The notes: generated by a model not told the origin, from the letters alone. Shown: positions 27,598-36,625, counted from the stretch's first letter. The stretch: DNA of 64,000 bases from Bacteroidia bacterium (GCA_023151315.1 JAKLJE010000004.1:62001-126000), one strand, 5' to 3'. Numbers and translations: made by a program.

Positions 27598-27605
27598 CAA
27601 AGATA
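27598..27605 (-). promoter_or_regulatory. -7 box (TATCTTTG) of lhgO
   Basis: Exact TAnnTTTG followed by C, 17 nt before the GTG start. It belongs to the class with a short leader rather than the leaderless one. Confidence 0.6.
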
Positions 27606-27654
27606 CTTATTCCCTTGCTGGTGATGAAGTATTCAAGTTCAAAGTACTAATGTT

Positions 27655-27662
27655 TAACTTTG
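27655..27662 (+). promoter_or_regulatory. -7 box (TAACTTTG), 4 nt before the hemE start
   Basis: Exact TAnnTTTG with CGCC before the ATG at 27667. A leaderless transcript is predicted. Confidence 0.6.
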
Positions 27663-27666
27663 CGCC

Positions 27667-28698
27667 ATGATTTTGCAAAATGATCTGATCCTTCGTGCGG
27701 CTCGTGGTGAGAAAACCGAACGCACTCCCGTATGGCTAATGCGTCAGGCCGGACGCGTTCTGCCTGAATACCGTGAGGTGCGCGCCAAGATGGGCGGCTT
27801 TATTGAATTAGTGAAAACACCTGAGTTTGCTGCTGAAGTAACTATTCAACCTGTTGATATTCTTGGTGTGGATGCTGCAATCATATTCTCAGATATTCTG
27901 GTTATACCGGAAGCTATGGGATTGCCATACACGATGGTGGAAGCACGTGGTCCATGGTTTGAAAAAACGGTGAAGACAGAAGCGGATATTAATAAGCTTC
28001 GCATTGCTGATGGCGAAAATGATTTGTCCTATGTGTGTGATGCTATTCGCCTTACTAAAACAGCTTTGGCAGGTCGAGTTCCGTTGATCGGATTTGCGGG
28101 CGCTCCATGGACATTGCTGGCGTATATGGTGGAAGGAAGCGGATCGAAAACATTCTCAAGAGCTAAAAAGTTTCTCTATACAGAGCCGCGACTGGCACAC
28201 ATGTTATTGGAGAAAATAACAGAGAGTACGATTCATTACCTCAAAGCTCAAGTGAAAGCGGGCGCAGATATGCTTCAGATTTTTGATTCTTGGGCGGGAA
28301 TTCTTTCTCCCGCGCAGTATCGCGAGTTTGCGTTGCCTTACATCGCGGATATCTGCAATGCATTACACGGTGTGGTTCCGATTACTGTTTTCGCCAAAGA
28401 TGCATTCTTCGTTCGCGAAGATCTTGGCAAATTGAAATGTAACACCATCGGACTTGACTGGACAATGGATGTTGCTGAATCGCGCGCCTTGATAGGAAAT
28501 GAAAAAACACTGCAGGGCAATGCGGATCCGTGTTTGCTGTATGCAGATTTCGATACCATCAAATCAGAAACAGAGAAGATGTTGCGGGCTTTCGGACCGT
28601 CAAAGCATATCGCCAATCTCGGGCATGGATTGTATCCTGATCTTGAAAAAGAAAAGGTGAAGTTTTTCGTAGATACCATCAAGCAGTTTCGTTTCTGA
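27667..28698 (+). CDS. hemE: Uroporphyrinogen decarboxylase
   Basis: 343 residues. Cytosolic haem-pathway enzyme that decarboxylates uroporphyrinogen III to coproporphyrinogen III. Both family signatures are present: [17 protein letters not shown] near 20-36 and [16 protein letters not shown] near 138-153, with [12 protein letters not shown] between them. It is standalone and divergent from lhgO. Confidence 0.97.
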   Translation: MILQNDLILRAARGEKTERTPVWLMRQAGRVLPEYREVRAKMGGFIELVKTPEFAAEVTIQPVDILGVDAAIIFSDILVIPEAMGLPYTMVEARGPWFEKTVKTEADINKLRIADGENDLSYVCDAIRLTKTALAGRVPLIGFAGAPWTLLAYMVEGSGSKTFSRAKKFLYTEPRLAHMLLEKITESTIHYLKAQVKAGADMLQIFDSWAGILSPAQYREFALPYIADICNALHGVVPITVFAKDAFFVREDLGKLKCNTIGLDWTMDVAESRALIGNEKTLQGNADPCLLYADFDTIKSETEKMLRAFGPSKHIANLGHGLYPDLEKEKVKFFVDTIKQFRF

Positions 28699-28782
28699 TT
28701 TGCAAAAAGCGCAAGTCGCGGATTGAATCTGTTGCAGTTTTTCACAACTTCAATTCGACTTTGTCGTATTTCGCAAAGCCTC

Positions 28783-28812
28783 TTGTTTCATTAAAACAGT
28801 GTTCTACCTTTG
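28783..28812 (+). promoter_or_regulatory. Bacteroidota promoter, TTG-N19-TACCTTTG
   Basis: The -33 TTG (28783-28785) is separated by 19 nt from a perfect -7 box TACCTTTG (28805-28812), 15 nt before the ATG of the TonB-dependent receptor. It is one of the best complete promoter matches in the window. Confidence 0.7.
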
Positions 28813-28827
28813 GTCAAAACATGGTTT

Positions 28828-31215
28828 ATGAAACACGTTTTTCTTTTCGTTTTACTTATTATTTCACTTGACGCATTTACCCAGGGAACTACTTCCGTAA
28901 GAGGTAATGTTGTTGATAAAGAAACGCGTGTTCCGCTGATTGGAGCCGTGGTGGAATTGTACAACGATTCCAATAAAGCAGATGGCGGAGTTACGGATAT
29001 GGATGGTAATTTTCGTTTTACAAATGTTGCTCCGGGCCGTTTCAGCGTACGTGTAAAGTACACTGGTTATCTTCCGTTAACCGTTCCCAATGTAATTGTA
29101 AACACCGGTAAGGAAACAATTCTGAATCTGGAACTCGAATCGAGTACTGTAGATGTTGGAGAAGTGGTGATTAAAGCAACAGGAAAAGACGGCACAGTGA
29201 ATGAAATGGGAGCGGGAAGCGGACGCATGTTTTCCGTTGAAGAAACGAATCGTTACAGCGGCAGTCGCGGCGATCCTGCGCGAATGGCTTCCAACTTCGC
29301 AGGCGTTCAAGGTGCAAACGATTCACGTAACGATATTGTGGTTCGCGGAAATTCTCCTGCCGGAGTGTTGTGGCGCTTCGAAGGAATTGATATTCCGAAT
29401 CCGAATCACTTTGCAATTGAAGGTACAACCGGCGGTCCGGTAAGTATGCTTAACAATAAGGTACTTGCCAATTCCGATTTCTACACCGGAGCTTTCTCTG
29501 CAGAATACGGTAACAGCATCGCAGCCGCATTCGATTTGAAAATGCGCAATGGTAATAACGAGAAGTTTGAGTTCAACGGACAATTCGGATTCCTTGGTAC
29601 TGAGCTAACAGGCGAAGGTCCTATCAACAAAGACAAAGGTTCTTCATTCCTCGTCAATTATCGTTATTCCACTTTGAAGATGTTTGAAGCGCTGAATATT
29701 CCAATCGGAACGGGTGCAGTGCCGAACTATATGGACGGTGCGTTCAAATTCAATTTTCCATTGCGACACGGAGGAAATTTATCCTGGTTCGGAGTAGCGG
29801 GTAACAGCAAGATAGATATTGTGGTCAGTCAATATACCGATCCTCAGGATGAATTGTATGGCGTGGACAATCGCGATCAGTATTTCCGTTCAGGAATGGG
29901 ATTCACCGGATTGGTTTATGCAAAACCGCTCTCTGAACGCACATACTTCAGAATGGTTGTTGCGGGAAGTCATCGTTATTCCGCAGCGAATCATGATCTC
30001 GTTTGGCGTGATACCACTTTCGCAGTTGATTCCATCACAGCAAAAATGGGTTACCGCAATACGGAGACGAAGTACAGTGCCAACTTCTATTTCCTGCATC
30101 GAATCAATAAGAATCAAACTATCAAAGCAGGAATGATGAATGATCTTTACATGAATGTACTGACCGATAGCATTCATTCTGAAGTGACTTATCAATTTTA
30201 CAATCGTCAGGATTATTCAGGTTCTGCGGTTTCTCTTCAGCCTTATGTGCAAGTGAAATTACGTCCGAACGATGATGTAACTGTGAATCTCGGATTACAT
30301 GGACATTATTTCACATTGAATGGCAGTAAATCCATCGAGCCACGCGCTTCATTGCGATTCAACACTACATCAAGAAGTTCAGTTCAACTCGCGGCGGGAA
30401 TGCACAGTCAGATGTTGCCGGCTTATGTGTACTACACACATTTGCCATCATCTGCACAGCCGTTTACTTTGCACAACAAAAACGTAGATTTTATCCGTAG
30501 TATACACACCGTTGCAGGTTACGATGTAATGGTGACGGAAAATCTCCGCATCAAAGTGGAAACGTATTATCAGTATCTGTATAATGTTCCTGTCGAAAAA
30601 CGTTCTTCATCGTTCTCTGTTTTGAATCAGGGTTCCGGATTCAGTCGCTTCTTCCCGGATACCTTGGTGAACGAAGGAACAGGACGCAACTATGGTGCTG
30701 AATTAACGATCGAGAAATTCTTCAGTAAGAAATATTTCGTCTTGTTTACGGCCAGTGTTTTCGATGCGAAGTACAAAGGCAGCGATGGCGTTCTGCGCAA
30801 TACAGATTTCAATACGCGCTATGCAGTGAACCTTTTAGGTGCGCGTGAATTCGAACTCGGACCGAAACAATCGCTTCAGGTAGGAACCAAACTTACTATG
30901 GCCGGAAAACGTTGGTACACGCCGATTGATACAGCTGCATCACGCATGGAGAATGATGAAGTGCTGGTTGATTCTCTTCGCAATACTTTACAATTCAGTT
31001 CACCTTATTTCCGAATGGATTTAAAAGTTGTCTGGAAATTGAACGCAAAGAAAGTTACACATGAAATCGGTTTGGATATCGTGAATCTTACAGGACAGAA
31101 AAACATTCTCGGGCTCACGTATTCACCTGACTCCCGCAATCCGGATAAGTATCCTGTTGCGGAACAGTATCAGCTCGGGTTTCTTCCGTTGTTTTATTAT
31201 CAGATTGATTTCTGA
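28828..31215 (+). CDS. TonB-dependent outer-membrane receptor
   Basis: 795 residues. ATG at 28828 opens a signal peptide (MKHVFLFVLLIISLDAFTQ); the in-frame TTG at 28810 is inside the promoter box. A carboxypeptidase-regulatory-like domain follows (about 22-105: VRGNVVDKETRVPLIGAVVEL). The plug is at about 120-230 (RYSGSRGDPARMASNFAGVQGANDSRNDIVVRGNSPAGVLWRFEGIDIPNPNHF) and the 22-strand barrel runs to the C-terminus, ending QLGFLPLFYYQIDF. No SusD-like partner follows, so it is not a polysaccharide locus; siderophore, vitamin or peptide substrates are all possible. Confidence 0.92.
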   Translation: MKHVFLFVLLIISLDAFTQGTTSVRGNVVDKETRVPLIGAVVELYNDSNKADGGVTDMDGNFRFTNVAPGRFSVRVKYTGYLPLTVPNVIVNTGKETILNLELESSTVDVGEVVIKATGKDGTVNEMGAGSGRMFSVEETNRYSGSRGDPARMASNFAGVQGANDSRNDIVVRGNSPAGVLWRFEGIDIPNPNHFAIEGTTGGPVSMLNNKVLANSDFYTGAFSAEYGNSIAAAFDLKMRNGNNEKFEFNGQFGFLGTELTGEGPINKDKGSSFLVNYRYSTLKMFEALNIPIGTGAVPNYMDGAFKFNFPLRHGGNLSWFGVAGNSKIDIVVSQYTDPQDELYGVDNRDQYFRSGMGFTGLVYAKPLSERTYFRMVVAGSHRYSAANHDLVWRDTTFAVDSITAKMGYRNTETKYSANFYFLHRINKNQTIKAGMMNDLYMNVLTDSIHSEVTYQFYNRQDYSGSAVSLQPYVQVKLRPNDDVTVNLGLHGHYFTLNGSKSIEPRASLRFNTTSRSSVQLAAGMHSQMLPAYVYYTHLPSSAQPFTLHNKNVDFIRSIHTVAGYDVMVTENLRIKVETYYQYLYNVPVEKRSSSFSVLNQGSGFSRFFPDTLVNEGTGRNYGAELTIEKFFSKKYFVLFTASVFDAKYKGSDGVLRNTDFNTRYAVNLLGAREFELGPKQSLQVGTKLTMAGKRWYTPIDTAASRMENDEVLVDSLRNTLQFSSPYFRMDLKVVWKLNAKKVTHEIGLDIVNLTGQKNILGLTYSPDSRNPDKYPVAEQYQLGFLPLFYYQIDF

Positions 31216-31232
31216 TTTAATGATTGCAGATT

Positions 31233-31823
31233 ATGTATTCCATCAAATCCATCCTCGTTTACTGCGGCTCAGCCAAAGGCAATAATCCTGTTTACACTGA
31301 AGCAGCTCAACGCTTGGGATCCGTTCTTGCCGCCAATAAAATCCAACTCATTTACGGAGGAGGCAGCATTGGATTGATGGGCGTTGTTGCCGATACAGTG
31401 ATGAAGAACAGGGGAGAAGTGATTGGTGTAATTCCGAAATTTCTGAATGTAAAGGAAGTCGGACACGGCGGATTAACTTCTCTAATTGAAGTTTCATCCA
31501 TGCACGAACGTAAAGCGAAAATGGAAGAGCTGTGCGACGCAGCCATCGCTTTGCCAGGCGGCTACGGAACACTTGATGAATTATTTGAAATTCTGACGTG
31601 GTCGCAATTGGGATTGCACAAAAAACCGATTGGAATTCTGAACGTGAATGGATACTTCAACGGGCTCATCGCTCAGCTTGACACAATGGTGAAGGAAGGA
31701 TTTCTTTCTCCTGCCAATCGCCGATTGCTCATCGAATCCGATGATGTTACGGAGCTGCTGAATTTATTAGGCGATTTCCGCCCGGAAAGCGGTACGAAGT
31801 GGCTGGAGCGGAATCAGACGTGA
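31233..31823 (+). CDS. LOG-family nucleotide 5'-monophosphate phosphoribohydrolase
   Basis: 196 residues from ATG at 31233. It has the Rossmann-like LOG fold with IYGGGSIGLMG and the catalytic PGGYGTLDELFE motif. LOG enzymes release a base from nucleoside 5'-monophosphates; in plants and some bacteria they activate cytokinins, and in most bacteria the role is purine recycling or an undefined one. It is 17 nt after the TonB receptor, so it is probably co-transcribed. Its stop codon abuts that of the convergent gene without a gap. Confidence 0.88.
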   Translation: MYSIKSILVYCGSAKGNNPVYTEAAQRLGSVLAANKIQLIYGGGSIGLMGVVADTVMKNRGEVIGVIPKFLNVKEVGHGGLTSLIEVSSMHERKAKMEELCDAAIALPGGYGTLDELFEILTWSQLGLHKKPIGILNVNGYFNGLIAQLDTMVKEGFLSPANRRLLIESDDVTELLNLLGDFRPESGTKWLERNQT

Positions 31824-33323
31824 TCAGATTCCGAAGTAATCTTTCAGATCGCGAACTAAAACACCGACATTCTCAAGGTTCTTCACATCATTTGTCTTTG
31901 TGAGAATACCGTTGAGTTTTTCCTGATACTGTTTACGGCCGGAGCTGATCCATTGCGCAGCGTAGTAATACGCTTTGATGGTCAAATCATTTTCCTGCAA
32001 CTTGGAAGAATTGGCGGTCAGTTTCTCATAACGCTTGTAGCATTCCTGAACTTTCATGTAATCTTCAAGAATGAAATACGCCATGATCAATGTTGCAAAT
32101 ATCTGATCGTACATTCTGTGGAACGAAACCTGCTGATAATTGAAAAGCAATCCTTCAATCAGCGTAGGCACTTTCTTTACATCTTCCATGCTGTTCATGA
32201 GCAGGAAACAGCAGTAAATGTTGCTCACATTGATGTAACGTACATACAGTGATTCTTCCTCCCACATCGGGTTGGCAAGAATTTCCTCACACGCTTTTTT
32301 GTAGCCGGCAATTTCTTCGCGGAATTCTTTTGGCTGCTGTTCGTACCATCCTTTGCGGTAACAGAATCCTTGCGTGCTCGCCAATAAACTTCCCTGTATG
32401 CTGATGAAACCGATTTGTGCCGTGTTGAGGTAGTTTCTCCAGAAACGCGGAGTCTCACGCTTCTTCAATAATCCCGAAGCTACTTTCTGTAACTCATCTT
32501 TATCCAGCCATGAAACCAGAAGTTTGAGTTTGAGATAATCGATATTCAACTCCACATCATCCACGAAAGAGAATACTACGTAAGGTGCTTTCTCCAGTTC
32601 ATCGGCAAGTGAATTCAACTGATCCTGCATTTCCTGTGTGTAGAAACGCTCATCATTCAGAAAGTGCAGTGTGTAACACCAGGCGTAACCGGAAAGTATA
32701 CGAACTGCAAATGATGGATGCTGGTGAAACGATTTAAAAAACGAAAGATGCTTTTCGGTTTCTGAATATTCTCCGCTGGTCTTATCCTTGAAATGAAGAT
32801 TGGTACGCAGGTACAGATAAATATCATTCAGCGCTTTCTCCGCTTCAATAATTCTGGCGTTGTGTTCCAGATATCGTATCGACTCCGTTTTCTTTTCCCG
32901 AATATGCGACTGCTGTGCGAAGAAAGTAAGCACGACACGGCAGGTGGAGAAATCTTCAATTTTATCTGCGATATCCAACAGAATTTCCGCCAGATTGTTT
33001 GCCTCCTTCAGTTTTCCCTGATTAATCAGCAACTCAATCTTGGAAATGTTGTGCAGCAGATAGGACGGATAGTTACGACTGAGATACCCTGTGAGCTTGA
33101 AAGTGTGGTGTGCGAGCTGAAAAAATTTGCGTTTTTCGGCTGCTCCGTTCTTCTTGTAAATGATTTTGCACAGATCATCAGAATCTGCTTCTTCCCATCC
33201 GTGTGAATGAACTGCGTCAACCAAGGCCAATGGCAACTCCGCACCCGAATTCTTCAGATGATTGCGGAATTCCTGAAGGTGATAATCACTGAGAAGTGCA
33301 ACAACTTTCTGTATACTGAGCAT
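31824..33323 (-). CDS. Large helical (TPR-like) protein, function unknown
   Basis: I do not recognise the family. It has 499 residues, no signal peptide and no membrane segment. The sequence is almost entirely amphipathic helix, with patterns such as LLINQGKLKEANNLAEILLDIADKIEDF and LEDYMKVQECYKRYEKLTANSSKLQENDLTIKAYYYAA, which look like TPR or other alpha-solenoid repeats. A cytoplasmic scaffold is the likely role. A one-mismatch box TACCTTTA (33327-33334) lies 3 nt before the ATG. Confidence 0.8.
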   Translation of the reverse strand: MLSIQKVVALLSDYHLQEFRNHLKNSGAELPLALVDAVHSHGWEEADSDDLCKIIYKKNGAAEKRKFFQLAHHTFKLTGYLSRNYPSYLLHNISKIELLINQGKLKEANNLAEILLDIADKIEDFSTCRVVLTFFAQQSHIREKKTESIRYLEHNARIIEAEKALNDIYLYLRTNLHFKDKTSGEYSETEKHLSFFKSFHQHPSFAVRILSGYAWCYTLHFLNDERFYTQEMQDQLNSLADELEKAPYVVFSFVDDVELNIDYLKLKLLVSWLDKDELQKVASGLLKKRETPRFWRNYLNTAQIGFISIQGSLLASTQGFCYRKGWYEQQPKEFREEIAGYKKACEEILANPMWEEESLYVRYINVSNIYCCFLLMNSMEDVKKVPTLIEGLLFNYQQVSFHRMYDQIFATLIMAYFILEDYMKVQECYKRYEKLTANSSKLQENDLTIKAYYYAAQWISSGRKQYQEKLNGILTKTNDVKNLENVGVLVRDLKDYFGI

Positions 33324-33403
33324 GCTTAAAGGTAAATTTTTGGTCTGATAACCCGCAAAGTGAGAGATTTTTTTTCGGCCGGTTGCCGCAACATGTTTGC
33401 ATC

Positions 33404-34777
33404 ATGAAAAAAATCATCTGCCTTTTTGTACTGGCCTTAGCGACCAATTCCCTGTTGGCGCAGAGTTATGCTGTAGGTCATATTCAGATTACTTACAATG
33501 ACCCGGCCCGACAGAATCGTGCAATACAAACAGAGATTTACTATCCGGCTGCCGTTGCCGGGGAAAGCGTTCCGGTTGCATCGGGTACATTTCCTGTTAT
33601 TGCGTATGGACACGGCTTCGTAATGGTTTGGAGTGCGTATCAAAACATCTGGGAAGCTTTGGTTCCGGCAGGATACATTGTTGCTTTTCCAAGAACAGAA
33701 GGGAATGTCAGTCCTGTGCATGCAGAGTTCGGCGCAGACCTCGCATTTCTGATTGCCAAAATTCAATCGGAAGGTGCACAGAATACATCGTCTTTATTTT
33801 ACAATCACGTCGGATCAACTTCTGCTGTTATGGGACATTCCATGGGCGGCGGTTCATCATTTCTCGCGGCGGAGAACAATAATTCGATCACAACAATGGT
33901 AACCATGGCTGCGGCGAACACAAATCCTTCATCGATTGCCGCGGCATCTAACATCACCATTCCGTCACTCGTTATTGCCGGTCAGAACGATTGTGTTGCG
34001 CCACCGGCTCAGCATCAGTTGCCGATGTATGATTCTTTGAATTCATCCTGCAAAGCTTATGTCGAAATTCTTGGAGGCGGGCACTGCTATTTCGCAGAGA
34101 ATAATTTCAATTGCTCTTTCGGAGAAGGCACGTGTACTCCGAATCCAACGATCAGTCGGGCGGAACAGCAGGATGCATCTCAGGATTTTGCTTTGATGTG
34201 GCTCAACTTCTATCTGAAAAATGATTGCGCAGCATGGACTGCTTTTCAGGACAGCATGGTTTCATCCGCTCGTGTGAATGCACAAATGTCATGTGCGATC
34301 GTTTCTCCTGTTATCACTTCCAGCGGTAATCAATTGAACAGTACCGCGGCAGCAACTTATCAATGGCTTTTAAACGGAAGTCCTGTTGCCGGCGCCACAT
34401 CTCAGAATTACACGCCGACACAGAATGGTTTGTATGAAGTTGTCGTAACGTACAACGGCTCACCTTGTCCGGATACTTCCAATCAGATCAACTGGGTCAT
34501 GACCGGATTGCAGGAAATTGCGCCTGAGTTTTTGCAGGTGTTTCCGGTGCCTGCCGATCAGCAGTTGAATTTTGTTTCTTCAACTTCCGGCGACTTCGAG
34601 ATTGTTATCACCGATATGGCAGGAAGATCGGTTTTCAGTACTGTGCAATTCCTTGAAGCAGGACAAAACGCATCATTGAATACATCCGTGTTGACTGAAG
34701 GCATGTATCAATTGCAGATTTTCTCGGAAACGAACGGAAGCAGATCGCAGAAACTTTTCAGTGTGATGCATCGGTAA
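33404..34777 (+). CDS. T9SS-exported PETase/cutinase-like alpha/beta hydrolase
   Basis: 457 residues from ATG at 33404: signal peptide to about residue 20, hydrolase domain about 22-295, an Ig-like linker about 300-370 and a T9SS sorting tail about 380-457 (VFPVPADQQLNFVS to LTEGMYQLQIF). The triad is visible: S146 in GHSMGGGSS, D196 in AGQNDCVAP, H227 in GGGHCYF. The GHSMGGG elbow and the D-to-H spacing of 31 match polyester hydrolases of the PETase/cutinase family, as does the LPMYDSLNSSCKAYVEI block between D and H. The Trp that follows the Ser in PETase (APWD) is AAANTN here, so the substrate may differ. Several cysteines suggest disulfides. It is exported to the cell surface or medium. 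Confidence 0.85.
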   Translation: MKKIICLFVLALATNSLLAQSYAVGHIQITYNDPARQNRAIQTEIYYPAAVAGESVPVASGTFPVIAYGHGFVMVWSAYQNIWEALVPAGYIVAFPRTEGNVSPVHAEFGADLAFLIAKIQSEGAQNTSSLFYNHVGSTSAVMGHSMGGGSSFLAAENNNSITTMVTMAAANTNPSSIAAASNITIPSLVIAGQNDCVAPPAQHQLPMYDSLNSSCKAYVEILGGGHCYFAENNFNCSFGEGTCTPNPTISRAEQQDASQDFALMWLNFYLKNDCAAWTAFQDSMVSSARVNAQMSCAIVSPVITSSGNQLNSTAAATYQWLLNGSPVAGATSQNYTPTQNGLYEVVVTYNGSPCPDTSNQINWVMTGLQEIAPEFLQVFPVPADQQLNFVSSTSGDFEIVITDMAGRSVFSTVQFLEAGQNASLNTSVLTEGMYQLQIFSETNGSRSQKLFSVMHR

Positions 34778-35467
34778 TTAGCCGAGTGCAACCCAATTGA
34801 TGGGAGTTTGCCCGCTTTGCATAAGCAGATAATTTGCTCTGGAGAAGTGGCGGCAACCGAAGAATCCGTTTGCTGAAAACGGAGAAGGATGCGCTGCTTC
34901 AAGAATATGGTGACGCGTCAGATCAATCAAAGGTTTTTTATTCTGCGCATGACGACCCCAAAGGATGAATATCACTCCATTCCTGTGTTCGGAAAGAGAA
35001 CGGATAACTGAATCAGTAAACTCTTCCCATCCTTTACCTTGATGCGATGCAGGAGAATGCTCTCGCACAGTGAGTGTGGTATTCAATAAAAGCACACCTT
35101 GTTTTGCCCACCCGGTCAGATCGCCGGTTTTAGGATAAGGTACATTTAGATCCTTCTGCATTTCCTTGAAAATATTCACAAGAGATGGCGGATGTTTTAT
35201 TCCGGCAGAAACTGAAAAACAAAGTCCGTTCGCTTGTCCCGGACCGTGATACGGATCTTGGCCGAGGATAACCACTTTTACTTCGTTAAACGGGGTCTGA
35301 TTGAAAGTGTTAAAAATAAGAGGTCCCGGTGGGTAAACCGGATAAACTTTCTTCTCTTCCACGAGGAAGTTCTTCAAGTCGGAAAAGTACGGTTTGTCAA
35401 ATTCAGGTTGAAGTACATTAAGCCAGCTTTCATGGATTTTCGGGGCTGCGGAATTCGAATTACTCAT
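34778..35467 (-). CDS. ung: Uracil-DNA glycosylase
   Basis: 229 residues from ATG at 35467; upstream in-frame TTG codons add a non-homologous extension. Family 1 UDG motifs: GQDPYHGPGQANGL (water-activating Asp and His region), LLLNTTLTVREHSPASH, and the C-terminal HPSPFSANGFFGCRHFS. It removes uracil from DNA to start base-excision repair. Its stop is directly adjacent to that of the convergent hydrolase gene. Confidence 0.97.
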   Translation of the reverse strand: MSNSNSAAPKIHESWLNVLQPEFDKPYFSDLKNFLVEEKKVYPVYPPGPLIFNTFNQTPFNEVKVVILGQDPYHGPGQANGLCFSVSAGIKHPPSLVNIFKEMQKDLNVPYPKTGDLTGWAKQGVLLLNTTLTVREHSPASHQGKGWEEFTDSVIRSLSEHRNGVIFILWGRHAQNKKPLIDLTRHHILEAAHPSPFSANGFFGCRHFSRANYLLMQSGQTPINWVALG

Positions 35468-35591
35468 AAAAATCAAATCAGTTTCAGTATCAAGTACAAA
35501 AGGGAACAATATCTAAAGTGCGTAAAAGTAAATTATTGACGCCTTGTTGAAAAATGTACAAACATATTTTTCCGGAATTGACGGATACTCA

Positions 35592-35599
35592 TACTTTTG
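35592..35599 (+). promoter_or_regulatory. -7 box (TACTTTTG) of the small lipoprotein gene
   Basis: Exact TAnnTTTG followed by C, 43 nt upstream of the ATG at 35643. Confidence 0.6.
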
Positions 35600-35642
35600 C
35601 ATGGTATTTGCAAACACAACACACATCATCAAACCCAAAGTC

Positions 35643-35774
35643 ATGAAAAAACTCGTATTCGCTTTCGCAGTATTGTTCTTAGCTGCGGTATCAATTACTT
35701 CATGCAAGAGCAAAGAAAAGTGCGATGCATACAGTTCAAAAGCTGACAAGGTGCAGACATCAAAGTCTTACTAA
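35643..35774 (+). CDS. 43-residue small lipoprotein
   Basis: MKKLVFAFAVLFLAAVSITSC is a lipoprotein signal with lipobox ITSC. The mature peptide has only about 23 residues (CKSKEKCDAYSSKADKVQTSKSY), with a second cysteine. It has its own promoter and terminator, which argues that it is a real gene. Similar tiny lipoproteins occur in Bacteroidota, but I know of no function. The longer in-frame TTG start at 35544 lies upstream of the promoter box. Confidence 0.75.
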   Translation: MKKLVFAFAVLFLAAVSITSCKSKEKCDAYSSKADKVQTSKSY

Positions 35775-35791
35775 GTAATGCTTAACACATG

Positions 35792-35820
35792 AAAAGGCTT
35801 CGCATGAAGCCTTTTTTTTT
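35792..35820 (+). terminator. Intrinsic terminator after the small lipoprotein gene
   Basis: aaaggcttc / gaagccttt arms, gcat loop and T9-10. It lies between the lipoprotein and the ytxJ-like gene. Confidence 0.9.
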
Positions 35821-35830
35821 ATTCTCTACA

Positions 35831-36157
35831 ATGGAAAATCTCGAAACACTGGCAAGACTTGAAGAGCTGAACAATCAGGGAGATTTTATCTTGTTTAAAC
35901 ACAGCCCGCGCTGTTCGATCAGCAACATGGCTTATGATCGATACCAAAGATTCATAGAAGCCTTACCTGCTGGTGTGAAAACTTATGTAGTGAACGTCCT
36001 TACATCACGGGATATTTCACAATTCATAGCTGGTAAATATGGTGTTCAGCACGAGTCGCCTCAGGTGCTGTACATACGCAACGGAACCTGCATTTACAAC
36101 GCATCACACTCTTTAATTGATCCGCGGTTAGTCGCAGAGTCCGTTACAGCCAGTTAA
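35831..36157 (+). CDS. ytxJ: YtxJ-like monothiol bacilliredoxin-type protein
   Basis: 108 residues from ATG at 35831, just after the terminator of the preceding gene. The thioredoxin-like fold carries a single N-terminal cysteine in KHSPRCSISNMAYDRY, where glutaredoxins have CPxC. This is the YtxJ signature; YtxJ co-occurs with bacillithiol and is predicted to reduce bacillithiol-mixed disulfides. The cis-Pro region (ESPQVLYIRNG) is also conserved. The 3' end overlaps the convergent osmC-like gene by 14 nt. No bsh genes lie in this window. Confidence 0.85.
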   Translation: MENLETLARLEELNNQGDFILFKHSPRCSISNMAYDRYQRFIEALPAGVKTYVVNVLTSRDISQFIAGKYGVQHESPQVLYIRNGTCIYNASHSLIDPRLVAESVTAS

Positions 36158-36554
36158 AGGAAACGGTCTGCTTCAGATCCGGATGAAGGCTTTTAGCAAC
36201 CGGACAAGTCATTGCAGCGTTAATCAATAATTGCCTCTCGTTGTCCGTATAGTTTAAGGTGGGCATCGTGAAATCCACTTTTATCTCAACAACTCTTCTC
36301 GGGTCGGTACCCATAACCTTCGTAATATCCGCCTTCATTCCTTCCAGTGAAATTTTGTGTCGTTCAGCCACAATTCCCATAATTGTCATCATGCAACACC
36401 CCAGTGATGTAGACAGTAAATCCGTTGGTGAAAATGCTTCGCCACGCCCGTTATTGTCGGTGGGTGCATCGGTAATCACTACCTGGCCGGAACGCAGATG
36501 AATACTGCTGGTGCGTAAACCTCCTGTGTATTCTATTGTTGATGTTAAGCTCAT
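36144..36554 (-). CDS. OsmC-family peroxiredoxin-like protein
   Basis: 136 residues from ATG at 36554. The two conserved redox cysteines are in LGCCMMTIMGIVAE and TCPVAKSLHPD; the AFSPTDLLSTSLG and EIKVDFTMP blocks are typical of the OsmC/YhfA group. It reduces organic hydroperoxides or acts in redox homeostasis in the cytoplasm. It is convergent with the ytxJ-like gene, another thiol-redox protein. Confidence 0.92.
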   Translation of the reverse strand: MSLTSTIEYTGGLRTSSIHLRSGQVVITDAPTDNNGRGEAFSPTDLLSTSLGCCMMTIMGIVAERHKISLEGMKADITKVMGTDPRRVVEIKVDFTMPTLNYTDNERQLLINAAMTCPVAKSLHPDLKQTVSFNWL

Positions 36555-36589
36555 TGTATCTGAGATTAGGGTTAAAGCCGAATTCTTGT

Positions 36590-36597
36590 TAACTTTG
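36590..36597 (+). promoter_or_regulatory. -7 box (TAACTTTG) of the 36626 gene
   Basis: Exact TAnnTTTG ending 28 nt before the ATG at 36626. It lies in the divergent region with the osmC-like gene. Confidence 0.5.
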
Positions 36598-36625
36598 TTA
36601 CTGCTGCGCAAATTTCGTTAATCTG

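Noticed and set aside
35789-35830. Longer N-terminus for the ytxJ-like gene
   Set aside because: The extra residues are encoded by the terminator hairpin and T-run of the preceding gene.
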